Assembly (NCBI RefSeq): GCF_013426915.1
Contig: NZ_AP023179.1
Location: forward strand, 3,410,001 to 3,474,000
DNA from: Paraburkholderia sp. PGU19
GTDB taxonomy: Bacteria > Pseudomonadota > Gammaproteobacteria > Burkholderiales > Burkholderiaceae
Reading direction: 5' to 3'
Length of the DNA stretch: 64,000 nucleotides
In this document: positions 21,704 to 30,233 of the stretch, one piece after another
Layout of the letters: each line of letters begins with the position of its first letter
How positions within the stretch are numbered: the first letter of the stretch is position 1
Translations under genes and position numbers: made by a program
Notes under the pieces: generated by a model
What the model saw: only the letters and a program-made list of their open reading frames with translations
Told to the model about the DNA's origin: nothing
Databases searched by the model: none

Positions 21704-22489
21704 ATGACCCGCTTGCCTTCCCTGTTCCTGTCGCACGGTGCGCCGACGCTGCCAATCGACCCGTCGATGCCACGCGCGGAATTCGCGTCCCTGTCTGCTG
21801 AAGTGCCGCGCCCGAAAGCGATCCTGATGCTGTCCGCCCATTGGATGACGCAGCAACCCGCAGCCAGCACGTCGGACGCGCCTGAGACGATTCACGACTT
21901 CTATGGCTTCCCGCGTCAGTTGTACGAGATTCAGTACCCGGCGCCGGGCGCGCCCGATATCGCGCGCCGCGCCGCCGCGCTGCTCGGCGAACAGGGCATT
22001 CCGACCGCGACGCAACCTCACGGTCTCGACCACGGCGCATGGGTGCCGATGCTGCTGATGTTCCCGCACGCTGACGTGCCGATCGCGCAACTGTCGATCC
22101 AGCCGAGGCTCGATCCCGCGCATCACTTCCGCGTTGGGCGCGCGCTGCGCCCGCTGCAGGACGAGGGCGTGATGATCGTCGGCTCGGGGCAGATCACGCA
22201 CAATCTGCGCGAAGCGGATTTCTCGGCGCGGCCGGAAGACGCCGATCCGCGTGTGACCGAATTCACCGACTGGTTCGAGGCGCGCCTCGCCGACCGCGAT
22301 ATCGATGCGTTGCTCGATTACCGGCGTCAGGCGCCGCACGCCGCGTTCATGCATCCAACCGATGAACACCTGCTGCCCGTGTTCGCCGCACTGGGTGCCG
22401 CCCCTGACGACTACAAGCTCGGCATTCAGTCACTCGGGACGTTCCAGCGCTCGCTGGCGATGACGAACTACGTGTTCGGCAACGCGTAA
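21704..22489 (+). CDS. LigB-type extradiol dioxygenase (DODA/YgiD family)
   Basis: This 261-residue protein has the class III extradiol ring-cleaving dioxygenase layout. Candidate metal ligands are the histidines in FLSHGAPTLP, LSAHWMT and QPHGLDHGAWVPM, and HPTDEHLLPV near the C-terminus. The closest known type is the 4,5-DOPA dioxygenase YgiD. In vivo substrate is unknown; an aromatic diol is expected. It ends just before a shared convergent terminator. Confidence 0.9.
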   Translation: MTRLPSLFLSHGAPTLPIDPSMPRAEFASLSAEVPRPKAILMLSAHWMTQQPAASTSDAPETIHDFYGFPRQLYEIQYPAPGAPDIARRAAALLGEQGIPTATQPHGLDHGAWVPMLLMFPHADVPIAQLSIQPRLDPAHHFRVGRALRPLQDEGVMIVGSGQITHNLREADFSARPEDADPRVTEFTDWFEARLADRDIDALLDYRRQAPHAAFMHPTDEHLLPVFAALGAAPDDYKLGIQSLGTFQRSLAMTNYVFGNA

Positions 22490-22515
22490 GCGTTCTCGGG
22501 GCGCGTCGCGCATAC

Positions 22516-22549
22516 AAAAAAGCCCGCCAGAATCTGGCGGGCTTTTTTA
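22516..22549. terminator. Bidirectional rho-independent terminator between convergent genes
   Basis: AAAAAAGCCCGCCAG, a short AATC-type loop, then CTGGCGGGCTTTTTT forms a strong stem with A and T runs on the two sides. It serves both the dioxygenase gene (plus) and the permease gene (minus). Confidence 0.95.
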
Positions 22550-22565
22550 TTGGTCAGACAGTCGA

Positions 22566-24170
22566 TCAGGCGCCGATGCCTTCGAGAATCTCATCGTGCG
22601 ATTCACGCTCGTTCAGATACTCGGTGCGATAGCCCGTATGCACGCCCCAGTAGTAGAAGATCAACGAGAACGCGATCACGACCAGCATGTCCCAGCCATA
22701 CGGCAGCACGCCCAGACCGCCAAACTGCTTGCTGCCGATCAGCGACAGGATCGCCATCACAGGCAGATACGCGACCAGCCACCATGCCGCCTTCAGATCC
22801 TGGTTGAAGCCTCCGAAGCCCGATTTTGCCTGGAAGTAGAAGAACACGGGGAGCGCCACGATCATCAGCAGGATGATCTCGCCCGTCAGCGGCCACTTCG
22901 CCCAGTACAGGATCAGCGACGCGCACACGAATGCGAACGGCGCGATCACGCTCATGCCGCGAATGTGCAGCGGACGCTCGAGGTCGGTCGCCGCGCGGCG
23001 CAGCGCCATCAGGCTGATCGGGCCCGTCAGATACGAAATCACCGTCGCCACCGAAATGACGGCCGCCAGCGAACTCCAGCCACGGAAGAAGAACAGGAAG
23101 ATGAACGATACGAACAGGTTGAACCACATCGCCGGACGCGGTACGCCATACAGCGGATGCACGGTGCCGAACATCTTCGGCATCGTGTTGTTACGCTCCA
23201 TCGCGTAGATCATGCGCGTGGTGGTCGCCATATAGGTCGTGCCCGTGCCGCTCGGGCTCACGAACGCGTCGACATACAGCAGGATTGCCAGCCAGTTCAG
23301 GTTCAGCGCGATTGCCAGTTCCGCGAACGGCGACTTGAAGTTGAACTGATTCCAGCCCTTCACCACGTCAGCCGGGTTCACCGCGCCGATATACGCGATC
23401 TGCAGCAGCACGTAGATCACCAGCGCCAGCAGGATCGAGCCGATCACCGCGAACGGCACGCTCTTCGCCGGATTGCGCGCTTCGCCTGCCAGGTTGATCG
23501 GGCTCTGGAAGCCGTTGAACGCGAACACGATGCCGCTCGTCGCCACCGCCGTCAGCACGGCCGACCAGCCATACGGCGCGAACACGCCCGCGCCGCCAAG
23601 ACTTTCGCCCAGGTTTTCCTTGTGGAAGCCACTCATCATCAGACCGAGAATCGTCAGGCCCGGGATGATGAACTTGAAGATCGTGATGGTGGTGTTAGCG
23701 CGTGCGAACACCTTCACGCCCCAGTAATTCAGCAGGAAGTAGATGACCACCAGCACGGCCGAGAGCAGTAGGCCCGGCGTCGTCAGTTCGCTGTTGATAA
23801 AGAGGTTGTGCGCCCATTGGTACGGCCAGGTGCTCATGTACTGGATCGACGCTTCGGCCTCGATCGGAATCACCGACACGATTGCGATCCAGTTGGCCCA
23901 CGCGCTGATAAAGCCCACCAGCGCGCCGTGCGAGTAGCGCGCATAACGAACCATGCCGCCGGACTCGGGGAACATCGCGCCGAGTTCCGCATAGGTCAGC
24001 GCGATTGCGAGAATCACCACCGCACCGATCACCCACGCGCACAGGGCCGCAGGGCCCGCAATCTTGGCCGCCTTCCAGGCGCCGAACAGCCAGCCGGACC
24101 CGATAATCGAACCGAGCCCCGTCAGCATCAGCGCGAAAGGGCCGATGTGCCGTTGAATAGAACTTTTCAC
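22566..24170 (-). CDS. APC-superfamily amino acid permease (aspartate:proton symporter-like)
   Basis: This 534-residue protein uses GTG at 24170, four bases after AGGAGA; the longer frame upstream lacks a ribosome site. About 12-14 transmembrane helices are visible. The first carries LMLTGLGSIIGSGWLFGAW, the substrate-binding glycine-rich break of APC transporters, and helix 6 has VFAFNGFQSPINLAGEARNP. Overall sequence resembles Bacillus YveA-type aspartate permeases. Likely a proton-coupled amino-acid importer; the specific substrate is not certain. An inverted repeat 120 bp upstream could be its operator. Confidence 0.88.
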   Translation of the reverse strand: MKSSIQRHIGPFALMLTGLGSIIGSGWLFGAWKAAKIAGPAALCAWVIGAVVILAIALTYAELGAMFPESGGMVRYARYSHGALVGFISAWANWIAIVSVIPIEAEASIQYMSTWPYQWAHNLFINSELTTPGLLLSAVLVVIYFLLNYWGVKVFARANTTITIFKFIIPGLTILGLMMSGFHKENLGESLGGAGVFAPYGWSAVLTAVATSGIVFAFNGFQSPINLAGEARNPAKSVPFAVIGSILLALVIYVLLQIAYIGAVNPADVVKGWNQFNFKSPFAELAIALNLNWLAILLYVDAFVSPSGTGTTYMATTTRMIYAMERNNTMPKMFGTVHPLYGVPRPAMWFNLFVSFIFLFFFRGWSSLAAVISVATVISYLTGPISLMALRRAATDLERPLHIRGMSVIAPFAFVCASLILYWAKWPLTGEIILLMIVALPVFFYFQAKSGFGGFNQDLKAAWWLVAYLPVMAILSLIGSKQFGGLGVLPYGWDMLVVIAFSLIFYYWGVHTGYRTEYLNERESHDEILEGIGA

Positions 24171-24446
24171 GTCTTCTCCTATATCTGAAAGCACGCCGCT
24201 GCCGCGGCCGTTAGACACGGCTAGAAGTCATAGGAAAGACCAGGGCATACGGCGGGCGGTCGCGAGCGCGATTGCGGGTTTCTTCCACAGGTGCAACCGG
24301 TCGAGCGCGGGGCGTAGTTTAACGGTTGCACCGCGATTGCAGTCAAAATACGTTTGAGCCCTACAAAAAAATCGCGAAAATGGCAAGCTTTGTAAGCATT
24401 TTGGTGCCTAATAGCCCCGATCTATATGAGGATTTAAAGATTACGG
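24171..24446. other. Divergent intergenic region, permease to cold-shock gene
   Basis: Together with the cold-shock leader this gap spans 450 bp between two divergent genes. It holds the inverted repeat at 24290-24332 and an AT-rich stretch from about 24340 to 24440. A 64-codon open frame at 24326-24520 runs through the cold-shock promoter and has no ribosome site, so I do not call it a gene. Confidence 0.6.
24290..24332. promoter_or_regulatory. Inverted repeat GGTGCAACCG...CGGTTGCACC, candidate operator
   Basis: Two perfect 10-bp arms are separated by 23 bp and lie 120 bp upstream of the permease start codon. Centre-to-centre spacing of the arms is 33 bp, close to three helical turns, which suits cooperative binding of a regulator. 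It could alternatively be a transcript hairpin. No T run is attached. Confidence 0.5.
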
Positions 24447-24475
24447 TTGACCTTCTCTCGAAATGCCCGTATAAA
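24447..24475 (+). promoter_or_regulatory. Sigma-70 promoter of the cold-shock gene
   Basis: TTGACC at 24447-24452 and TATAAA at 24470-24475 are separated by exactly 17 bp, near consensus. Transcription would begin near 24482, giving an untranslated leader of about 139 nt, as is typical of cold-shock mRNAs whose leaders refold with temperature. Confidence 0.85.
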
Positions 24476-24620
24476 GGACGGGCAGGATTTCAAGCGGCGA
24501 GTGAATTGGTTCTTTCGTAGTTCGCCCATCAACGGTACTCCGGTTGGTCCTATTACCCTTCCTTGATTTTCATGCACACTCGGGCTTCGGCCTTATTTAC
24601 CATTTTTAGGAAACAGTAAT

Positions 24621-24824
24621 ATGGAAACCGGTACCGTCAAGTGGTTCAATGACGCAAAGGGCTTTGGTTTTATCACGCCGGACGCCGGCGGCGAAGATCT
24701 GTTCGCGCATTTCTCGGAAATCCGCGTAGAAGGCTTCAAGACGCTGCAGGAAAACCAAAAGGTTACCTACGACGTCAAGACGGGCCCGAAGGGCAAGCAG
24801 GCCGCTAACATCAAGCCGGTCTAA
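24621..24824 (+). CDS. Cold-shock domain protein, CspA family
   Basis: The 67-residue single-domain protein has RNP1 as KGFGFITP and RNP2 as DLFAHFSEI, with the start GTVKWFND. These nucleic-acid chaperones bind single-stranded RNA and melt structures at low temperature; many paralogues are constitutive. The long leader and strong promoter fit a highly expressed member. A terminator follows the stop. Confidence 0.96.
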   Translation: METGTVKWFNDAKGFGFITPDAGGEDLFAHFSEIRVEGFKTLQENQKVTYDVKTGPKGKQAANIKPV

Positions 24825-24848
24825 GCTTAGCTTCCTTCCGGAACGCAG

Positions 24849-24875
24849 AAAAACCCCGCCTAGGCGGGGTTTTTT
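24849..24875 (+). terminator. Rho-independent terminator after the cold-shock gene
   Basis: AAACCCCGCC, a TA centre and GGCGGGGTTT followed by TTTTT form a strong compact hairpin 25 bp after the stop. The A run on the other side lets it also serve the convergent Hsp70-like gene. Confidence 0.93.
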
Positions 24876-24926
24876 CTTTTCTGCGTTAATCGGGATTTCG
24901 GCGCGAAATCTAAAATCTTTACCGGT

Positions 24927-26195
24927 TTACCGGAAGACGCGCTGCGCGTGAATGCCTAAGCCAGTTGCAACGCTGGCGAGGCGATCGCCGAATACGGGAC
25001 GCGCATCGGGAAAAGCCGCAGCTAGCGCGCCCGACAAAAACGCTAATCCCGTCGATCCACCCGTGAAGTACAGCGCATCGACATCGCGCGGCGCGACGCC
25101 CGCACGTTGCACGGTATCGCGCGCAGCCTGGACGATGCGCTGCGTCTCATCCTTGCCCGCCGCAATCAGTTGCGCTTCGTCGAATGCGAGGCGCAAATCC
25201 TCCTCGACGATTTCCAGATCGATCAGCGTCTCGCCGCCCGCCGCGACACCGATCTTCGCTTCTTCCGCGTGCGCCGCGAGCGCATGGCCGAAACGCTGCT
25301 CGACGACGCGCATCAGCCGGTCGTGATGCCGCGTGTTCGAATACAGGTGCCGCATCAACGCAAGCTCGGACACGCGCTTGGGCGTATAGATCGTGTTGAT
25401 CAGATGCCAGGTGGCGAGATCGAAGTAAATGCGGTTCGGCATCTCGCGCCCTTCCGGATCGAGCGATTGATAGCCGAGTTCGCGCAGGATCGTCGCCAGC
25501 TCGACGCGCCGGTCGAAGTCCGTTCCGGCGACGTGCACGCCGTGATGCGCGAGCACATCGTCCTTGCGCTCGATACGCTTCATCCGCTCCGGCCCGACGC
25601 GCACCAGCGAGAAGTCCGACGTGCCGCCGCCGATATCCGCCACCAACACCAGCCCTTCTTGCGTCAGATGCGCTTCGTAATCGAAGGCGGCCGCGATCGG
25701 CTCGTACTGGAAGTGAATTTCGTCGAGACCCACCGAGCGCGCCGCCGCTTCGAGCTGCTGCTGCGCAAGCTGATCGGCGCGCGGATCGTCGTCGACGAAA
25801 AACACCGGGCGCCCGAGCACCGCGCGGCTGATCGGCGTACCCGCCGTCTGTTCCGCGCAGCGCTTCAGATGCGTGACGAAGATCGCGATCACGTCCGTGT
25901 ATTTGATCGCGGAGCCGTCGCCGAGATCCGTATTGTTGTCGGCGAGCGCAGAGCCGAGAATGCTCTTCATCGAGCGCATCAGCCGGCCGTCGAAGCCGTC
26001 GACATACGCTTCGAGCGCCGCGCGGCCGTACTCGCGCCGGTTTTCGTCGGTGTTGAAGAAGACGGCCGTAGGCAGCGTCGTGTAGGCGCCTTCTACAGGC
26101 GCCAGCTTCAGCGTCGCCTGCCCGGCTGGAGAACCGCCGACAGGAACGGCAACCGCCGAATTCGACGTGCCGAAGTCAATCGCGCAATAGGTCAT
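24927..26195 (-). CDS. Hsp70-family chaperone-like ATPase, YegD type
   Basis: This 422-residue protein contains only the Hsp70/actin-type nucleotide-binding fold. Phosphate loop 1 is AIDFGTSNSAVAVP, phosphate loop 2 is VLVADIGGGTSDFSL and the adenosine motif is LYFTGGSTGLAFL. The canonical substrate-binding domain is absent, as in E. coli YegD (about 450 residues). Its client and role are unknown. It is transcribed alone and converges on the cold-shock gene. Confidence 0.92.
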   Translation of the reverse strand: MTYCAIDFGTSNSAVAVPVGGSPAGQATLKLAPVEGAYTTLPTAVFFNTDENRREYGRAALEAYVDGFDGRLMRSMKSILGSALADNNTDLGDGSAIKYTDVIAIFVTHLKRCAEQTAGTPISRAVLGRPVFFVDDDPRADQLAQQQLEAAARSVGLDEIHFQYEPIAAAFDYEAHLTQEGLVLVADIGGGTSDFSLVRVGPERMKRIERKDDVLAHHGVHVAGTDFDRRVELATILRELGYQSLDPEGREMPNRIYFDLATWHLINTIYTPKRVSELALMRHLYSNTRHHDRLMRVVEQRFGHALAAHAEEAKIGVAAGGETLIDLEIVEEDLRLAFDEAQLIAAGKDETQRIVQAARDTVQRAGVAPRDVDALYFTGGSTGLAFLSGALAAAFPDARPVFGDRLASVATGLGIHAQRVFR

Positions 26196-26424
26196 GGCAG
26201 GATTCGCCGCTCACGCAGGCGCGCACAGAAAAAGGACGGGCTTTGTAACATGAAAGCTGTGACACCATCAACCGGGAGCGCGCAGTCCACGCTGCGGCGA
26301 TGGGGAATGCAGATTGCTTCATCGAAAGGTCGCGCCGGGCTCGAATGAATCCGACAGGATACGCTGTTCGACGGCCCGCTTACAGAATCCTCATAAACAT
26401 TGGCTCGCTCATTCAGGAGACTCG

Positions 26425-27894
26425 ATGCAGGAACCTTCCGCCGCCACGGTTCGCGCCGACCCGGCCAGCATCGTCGAAACCGATCTGCCTTCGCGGCTCG
26501 ACCGCTTGCCGTGGGGCCGCTTCCATTCGCTGATCGTCGTCGCGCTCGGCGTGACGTGGCTGCTCGACGGGCTGGAGGTGACGCTCGCGGGGTCCGTCGC
26601 GAGCGCGATGAAGTCGAGCGAGGTGCTGCGCTTCTCAAACGCGGACGTCGGGCTGGCCGGCAGCGCGTATATTGCTGGCGCTGTGCTGGGGGCGCTCGGC
26701 TTCGGCTGGCTGACCGACCGGCTCGGCCGACGCAAGCTGTTCTTCATCACGCTAGCGCTCTATCTCGCAGCGACGGCGGCGACCGCCTTCTCGTGGAACC
26801 TCACGAGTTTTCTGGTGTTTCGCTTCCTGACGGGCGCGGGCATCGGCGGCGAGTACACGGCGATCAATTCGACGATCCAGGAATTCACACCCGCCCGCGT
26901 GCGCGGACACACCGATCTCGCGATCAACGGCACGTTCTGGATCGGCGCGGCGCTTGGCGCGGTCGGTTCGCTGGTCATGCTCGACCCGCATCTGCTGCCC
27001 GGCGACTGGGGCTGGCGCGCATGCTTCTTCATCGGCGCGGCGCTCGCCCTGGCGATCCTGCCGATGCGCGTATGGATACCCGAAAGTCCGCGCTGGCTGC
27101 TCACGCACGGCGAGGAGAAGGAAGCACGCGAGATCGTCGAAGGGATCGAGGCGCGCTTTCGCGCGGACAATCACACGCTCGCCGACGACGCGCTCAAACG
27201 CCTGCGCCTGCGTGCCCGCGAGCACACGACGCTGCGCGAAGTCTTCCACACGCTGTTCATGGTGCACCGGCGGCGGGCGCTGGTCGGGCTGTCGCTGATG
27301 ACGGCGCAAGCGTTCTTCTACAACGCGATTTTCTTCACCTACGCGCTCGTGTTGACCGATTTCTATCATGTGCCCGGCGAGCATATCGGCTGGTACATCC
27401 TGCCCTTCGCGCTCGGCAATTTCGCGGGGCCGCTGCTGATCGGCAGGCTGTTCGACGTGATCGGGCGCCGGAAGATGATCGCCGCGACTTACGCGATTTC
27501 GGCGCTGCTGCTGACCGTGAGCGGCTACCTGTTCGAACAGCAGTTGCTCACCGTGACGACGCAGACCATCGCGTGGATGGTGATTTTCTTCTTCGCGTCG
27601 GCGGCGGCGAGTTCGGCGTATCTGACCGTCAGCGAATCGTTTCCACTTGAAATTCGCGCGCTCGCGATTGCGGTGTTCTACGCGTTCGGCACGGCGCTCG
27701 GCGGTATCGCGGGGCCGGCGTTTTTCGGCCGGCTGATCGACACGCAGCAGCGCAGCGAAGTGTTTTCGGGTTATCTGGTCGGCTCGGCGCTGATGCTGGC
27801 CGCCGCGGTGATCGCGGCAATCTGGGGCGTGGACGCGGAACGGCAGCCACTCGAAAGCGTCGCCGCGCCGCTTTCCGCAATCGACGACGATTGA
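26425..27894 (+). CDS. MFS transporter, 12 helices
   Basis: This 489-residue protein starts at ATG 26425, five bases after AGGAGA; the upstream frame extension is discarded. Twelve membrane helices are apparent, with the MFS loop 2-3 motif GWLTDRLGRRKL and the sugar-porter-like ESPRWLLTHG at the end of helix 6. A long central loop and the second-half motif GRLFDVIGRRKM follow. The N-terminus is hydrophilic for about 35 residues. Substrate is unknown; relatives carry sugars, organic acids or aromatic acids. No catabolic gene sits beside it. Confidence 0.9.
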   Translation: MQEPSAATVRADPASIVETDLPSRLDRLPWGRFHSLIVVALGVTWLLDGLEVTLAGSVASAMKSSEVLRFSNADVGLAGSAYIAGAVLGALGFGWLTDRLGRRKLFFITLALYLAATAATAFSWNLTSFLVFRFLTGAGIGGEYTAINSTIQEFTPARVRGHTDLAINGTFWIGAALGAVGSLVMLDPHLLPGDWGWRACFFIGAALALAILPMRVWIPESPRWLLTHGEEKEAREIVEGIEARFRADNHTLADDALKRLRLRAREHTTLREVFHTLFMVHRRRALVGLSLMTAQAFFYNAIFFTYALVLTDFYHVPGEHIGWYILPFALGNFAGPLLIGRLFDVIGRRKMIAATYAISALLLTVSGYLFEQQLLTVTTQTIAWMVIFFFASAAASSAYLTVSESFPLEIRALAIAVFYAFGTALGGIAGPAFFGRLIDTQQRSEVFSGYLVGSALMLAAAVIAAIWGVDAERQPLESVAAPLSAIDDD

Positions 27895-27943
27895 CGGCCT
27901 ATGAGCGCAGGCGACAGCCGCGTAATAAAGACAGCCGCGCAAT

Positions 27944-27968
27944 AAAAAACGCGGCCGTCGGCCGCGTT
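27944..27968 (-). terminator. Terminator for the nitroreductase gene (minus strand)
   Basis: The 9-bp stem AACGCGGCC / GGCCGCGTT with a 3-nt loop is preceded on the plus strand by AAAAAA, which gives the T run on the minus strand. It lies 33 bp beyond the nitroreductase stop and can also stop the convergent MFS transcript. Confidence 0.85.
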
Positions 27969-28000
27969 CCGTGTTTAACACATGACGCAATGAAGCAAGC

Positions 28001-28594
28001 TTAAAACGCCTTCTTCCACCCGCCCGCAAAAGCAATATCACCGAGCGGCACGCGCGTGCGCGCCGCCTTTTCGCGCTCGCGCAGCACGGGGTCGAGTTTG
28101 TCGACGTCGCCATAGTGACCGAGCGAAATCATCGCGATCACCTCGATGTCATTAGGCACCGCGAACGCCTTGCGGAACGCGTTGACATCGAAGCCGCTCA
28201 TCTGATGCGCCGCGAGGCCGAGCGCGTGCGCCTGCAACACCAGCGATAGTGCTGCCGCGCCCGCGTCGTACGGCGCGCAACGATTGATTTCGCCCTTTGC
28301 CGTCAGCGTGTGCGCCGTCACGCAGATCAGCACGGGCGCCTTCGAATTCCAGCCCTGATTGAACGGCACGAGCGTGTCGAACGCTTTCTTGAACGAGACT
28401 TCGTCCGCCGTGCGGTCGAACACCACGAAGCGCCAAGGCTGCAGGTTGTACGACGAAGGCGCCCAGCGCGCCGCCTCAAGCACCGTGCGCAGTTGCTCAC
28501 GGCTCACGGGCTCGCTCGAATATGCGCGCGGGCTCCAGCGGCCGGCGATCAGCTCATGAATGGGAACGTCGGTGCGTGCGGGTTTGGTGGTCAT
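28001..28594 (-). CDS. Nitroreductase-family NAD(P)H:FMN oxidoreductase
   Basis: The chosen start MTTKPARTDVP at 28594 gives 197 residues; in-frame ATGs at 28600 and 28618 are alternatives with no better ribosome site. FMN-binding segments are RWSPRAYSS near the N-terminus and ARWAPSSYNLQPWRFVV. A second cofactor region is LGLAAHQMSGF. Such enzymes reduce nitro groups, quinones or enones with two electrons; physiological substrate is unknown. It lies downstream of the minus-strand MFS gene but is separated from it by 186 bp. Confidence 0.88.
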   Translation of the reverse strand: MTTKPARTDVPIHELIAGRWSPRAYSSEPVSREQLRTVLEAARWAPSSYNLQPWRFVVFDRTADEVSFKKAFDTLVPFNQGWNSKAPVLICVTAHTLTAKGEINRCAPYDAGAAALSLVLQAHALGLAAHQMSGFDVNAFRKAFAVPNDIEVIAMISLGHYGDVDKLDPVLREREKAARTRVPLGDIAFAGGWKKAF

Positions 28595-28714
28595 GCGCAT
28601 TTCTCGGTCGAAATTCATGATCGGCGGGCAGCGGGCCCGATGGCCCACTAGCATAACCCGAGCCGTCCGGTTCGCGCCCTGCTGGTCGCGCAGTTTTAAG
28701 ACGCAAGAGCGCAT

Positions 28715-28752
28715 AAGAAAAGCGCGCTGAGGCCCTTCGACCCCGACGCGCT
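28715..28752 (-). terminator. Possible terminator after the minus-strand MFS gene
   Basis: Arms AGCGCG (28721-28726) and CGCGCT (28747-28752) are followed on the minus strand by TTTTCTT. The loop is 20 nt and the stem only 6 bp, so confidence is low. Confidence 0.35.
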
Positions 28753-28780
28753 CCTGATCGCCGTGACGCGGACTACAGCA

Positions 28781-30064
28781 TCAAGCAGCCTGCGCCGCGA
28801 CGCTCCGCTCGCCACGGTTGATCCGCAGCACGATGATCGATGCGACGAGACACAGCCCGCCCGAGATCATCGATGCCACCGTGTACGTACCGAGACTCGC
28901 GCGCAGCATGCCCGCGCCGAGCGCCGCGAAGGCCGCACCCAGTTGATGGCCGGCGACCACCCAGCCGAACACGACGGGCGCCGAATCCTTGCCGTAGACG
29001 TCGGTGGCGAGACGCACCGTCGGCGGTACGGTCGCGATCCAGTCGAGACCATAGAACACCGCGAACAGCGGCAAGCCGAAGAAGTCGATGCCGAATGCGT
29101 GCGGCAAATACATCAGCGACAGGCCGCGCAGCCCGTAGTACCAGAACAGCAGCACGCGCGCGTTGAACCGGTCGGACAGCCAGCCCGACAGCGTTGTGCC
29201 GAACAGATCGAAGATGCCCATTGCCGCGAGCAGCGACGCGCCCTGCACTTCCGTCATCCCGTAGTCGCCGCACATCGCGATCAAGTGCGTGCCGACGTAG
29301 CCGTTGGTGCTCGCGCCGCAAATGAAGAAGCTGAAGAACAGCAGCCAGAAGTCGCGCGTCTTGCTCGCCATTGCCAGCGTGCCGAACGCAATCGCGAGCG
29401 GGTTCTGCTTGCTCATGTCGGATTTGACGGGCGAGTCGGCGGGTTCGCCGAACGGACGCAGCGCCATGTCGGCGGGACGCTCCGGCAACAGGAACGCCAC
29501 CAGCGGCAGCACTAGGGCCGCCGCGATCGCGACCGTCCACACGACGGGCCGCCAGCCATGATGCTGCGCGATCGCCGCAAGCAGCGGCAGAAACACCAGC
29601 TGGCCCGTCGCCGAACTGGCCGTGAGAATGCCCATCACGAGACCGCGATGCGTGCTGAACCAGCGGTTCACAACCGTCGCCGACAGCGTCAGCGCCGCCA
29701 CGCCCGTCGCGCCGCCGACCATCACGCCCCACACGAGGATCATCTGCCAAGGGTGCGTCATCAGCGACGACAGGCCCACGCCCGCCGCCATCATGCCGAG
29801 CGCCGTCAGAATGGTCGGACGCACGCCGAAACGCTGCATCGCCGCCGCCGCAAACGGCCCCATCAGTCCGTACAGCGCGATGTTCACCGAAATGGCCAGC
29901 GAGATCGTCGCGCGACTCCAGCCAAAGTCATGTTCGAGCGGCACCATCATCACGCTCGGGGTTGCGCGCGTCCCGGCCGCCGCAAGCAGCACCAGAAACA
30001 CCACGGCCACGGCCAGCCAGCCGTAGTGGAAACGCCCACCAATTATTCTTGCTGCCCAGTTCAT
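28781..30064 (-). CDS. MFS transporter, OFA/monocarboxylate-like
   Basis: This 427-residue protein starts at ATG 30064 after TTGGAGAACCG. Twelve helices are visible. The first helix has GWLAVAVVFLVLLAAAGTRATPSVMMVPLE, followed by FGWSRATISLAISVN, a pattern common in monocarboxylate/oxalate-formate type MFS proteins. The loop 8-9 motif is GWLSDRFNARVL. It is divergent from the tetR-type gene and shares its 133-bp regulatory region, so it is the probable target of that repressor. Substrate unknown. Confidence 0.9.
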   Translation of the reverse strand: MNWAARIIGGRFHYGWLAVAVVFLVLLAAAGTRATPSVMMVPLEHDFGWSRATISLAISVNIALYGLMGPFAAAAMQRFGVRPTILTALGMMAAGVGLSSLMTHPWQMILVWGVMVGGATGVAALTLSATVVNRWFSTHRGLVMGILTASSATGQLVFLPLLAAIAQHHGWRPVVWTVAIAAALVLPLVAFLLPERPADMALRPFGEPADSPVKSDMSKQNPLAIAFGTLAMASKTRDFWLLFFSFFICGASTNGYVGTHLIAMCGDYGMTEVQGASLLAAMGIFDLFGTTLSGWLSDRFNARVLLFWYYGLRGLSLMYLPHAFGIDFFGLPLFAVFYGLDWIATVPPTVRLATDVYGKDSAPVVFGWVVAGHQLGAAFAALGAGMLRASLGTYTVASMISGGLCLVASIIVLRINRGERSVAAQAA

Positions 30065-30144
30065 CGGTTCTCCAAGGTTTCCGTCACGGCTCACGGTGCT
30101 GCAATGCCAGCCGCATTCTGATTTTTACCGCTTTCGTAAAGGTG

Positions 30145-30164
30145 TTGTGACTGACCTGTCACAA
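30145..30164. promoter_or_regulatory. Inverted repeat TTGTGAC-N6-GTCACAA
   Basis: Two perfect 7-bp arms with a 6-bp spacer lie between the MFS start and the palindromic operator. The TGTGA and TCACA parts are spaced by 8, not the 6 of CRP sites, so CRP is not implied. It may be a second regulator site. Confidence 0.5.
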
Positions 30165-30181
30165 TCGGTGTTGCGATCTTA

Positions 30182-30197
30182 GTTACCGATCGGTAAC
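30182..30197. promoter_or_regulatory. 16-bp perfect palindrome, probable TetR-family operator
   Basis: GTTACCGATCGGTAAC is self-complementary over all 16 bases and sits between the divergent MFS and tetR-type genes, 36 bp before the preferred regulator start. Size, symmetry and position fit an autoregulatory operator for a TetR homodimer. Confidence 0.75.
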
Positions 30198-30233
30198 ATG
30201 TCAAGGCGTCGACTCAAGGACCACACGACCATC

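Noticed and set aside
24326..24520. Open frame of 64 codons before the cold-shock gene
   Set aside because: It spans the cold-shock promoter, lacks a ribosome site and has no recognisable homology.
26752..28113. Long arginine- and glutamate-rich frames opposite MFS and other genes
   Set aside because: These are shadows caused by the high GC third-position bias. Composition is extreme and they lack ribosome sites.
30145..30164. CRP-binding site
   Set aside because: TGTGA and TCACA are separated by 8 bases rather than 6.
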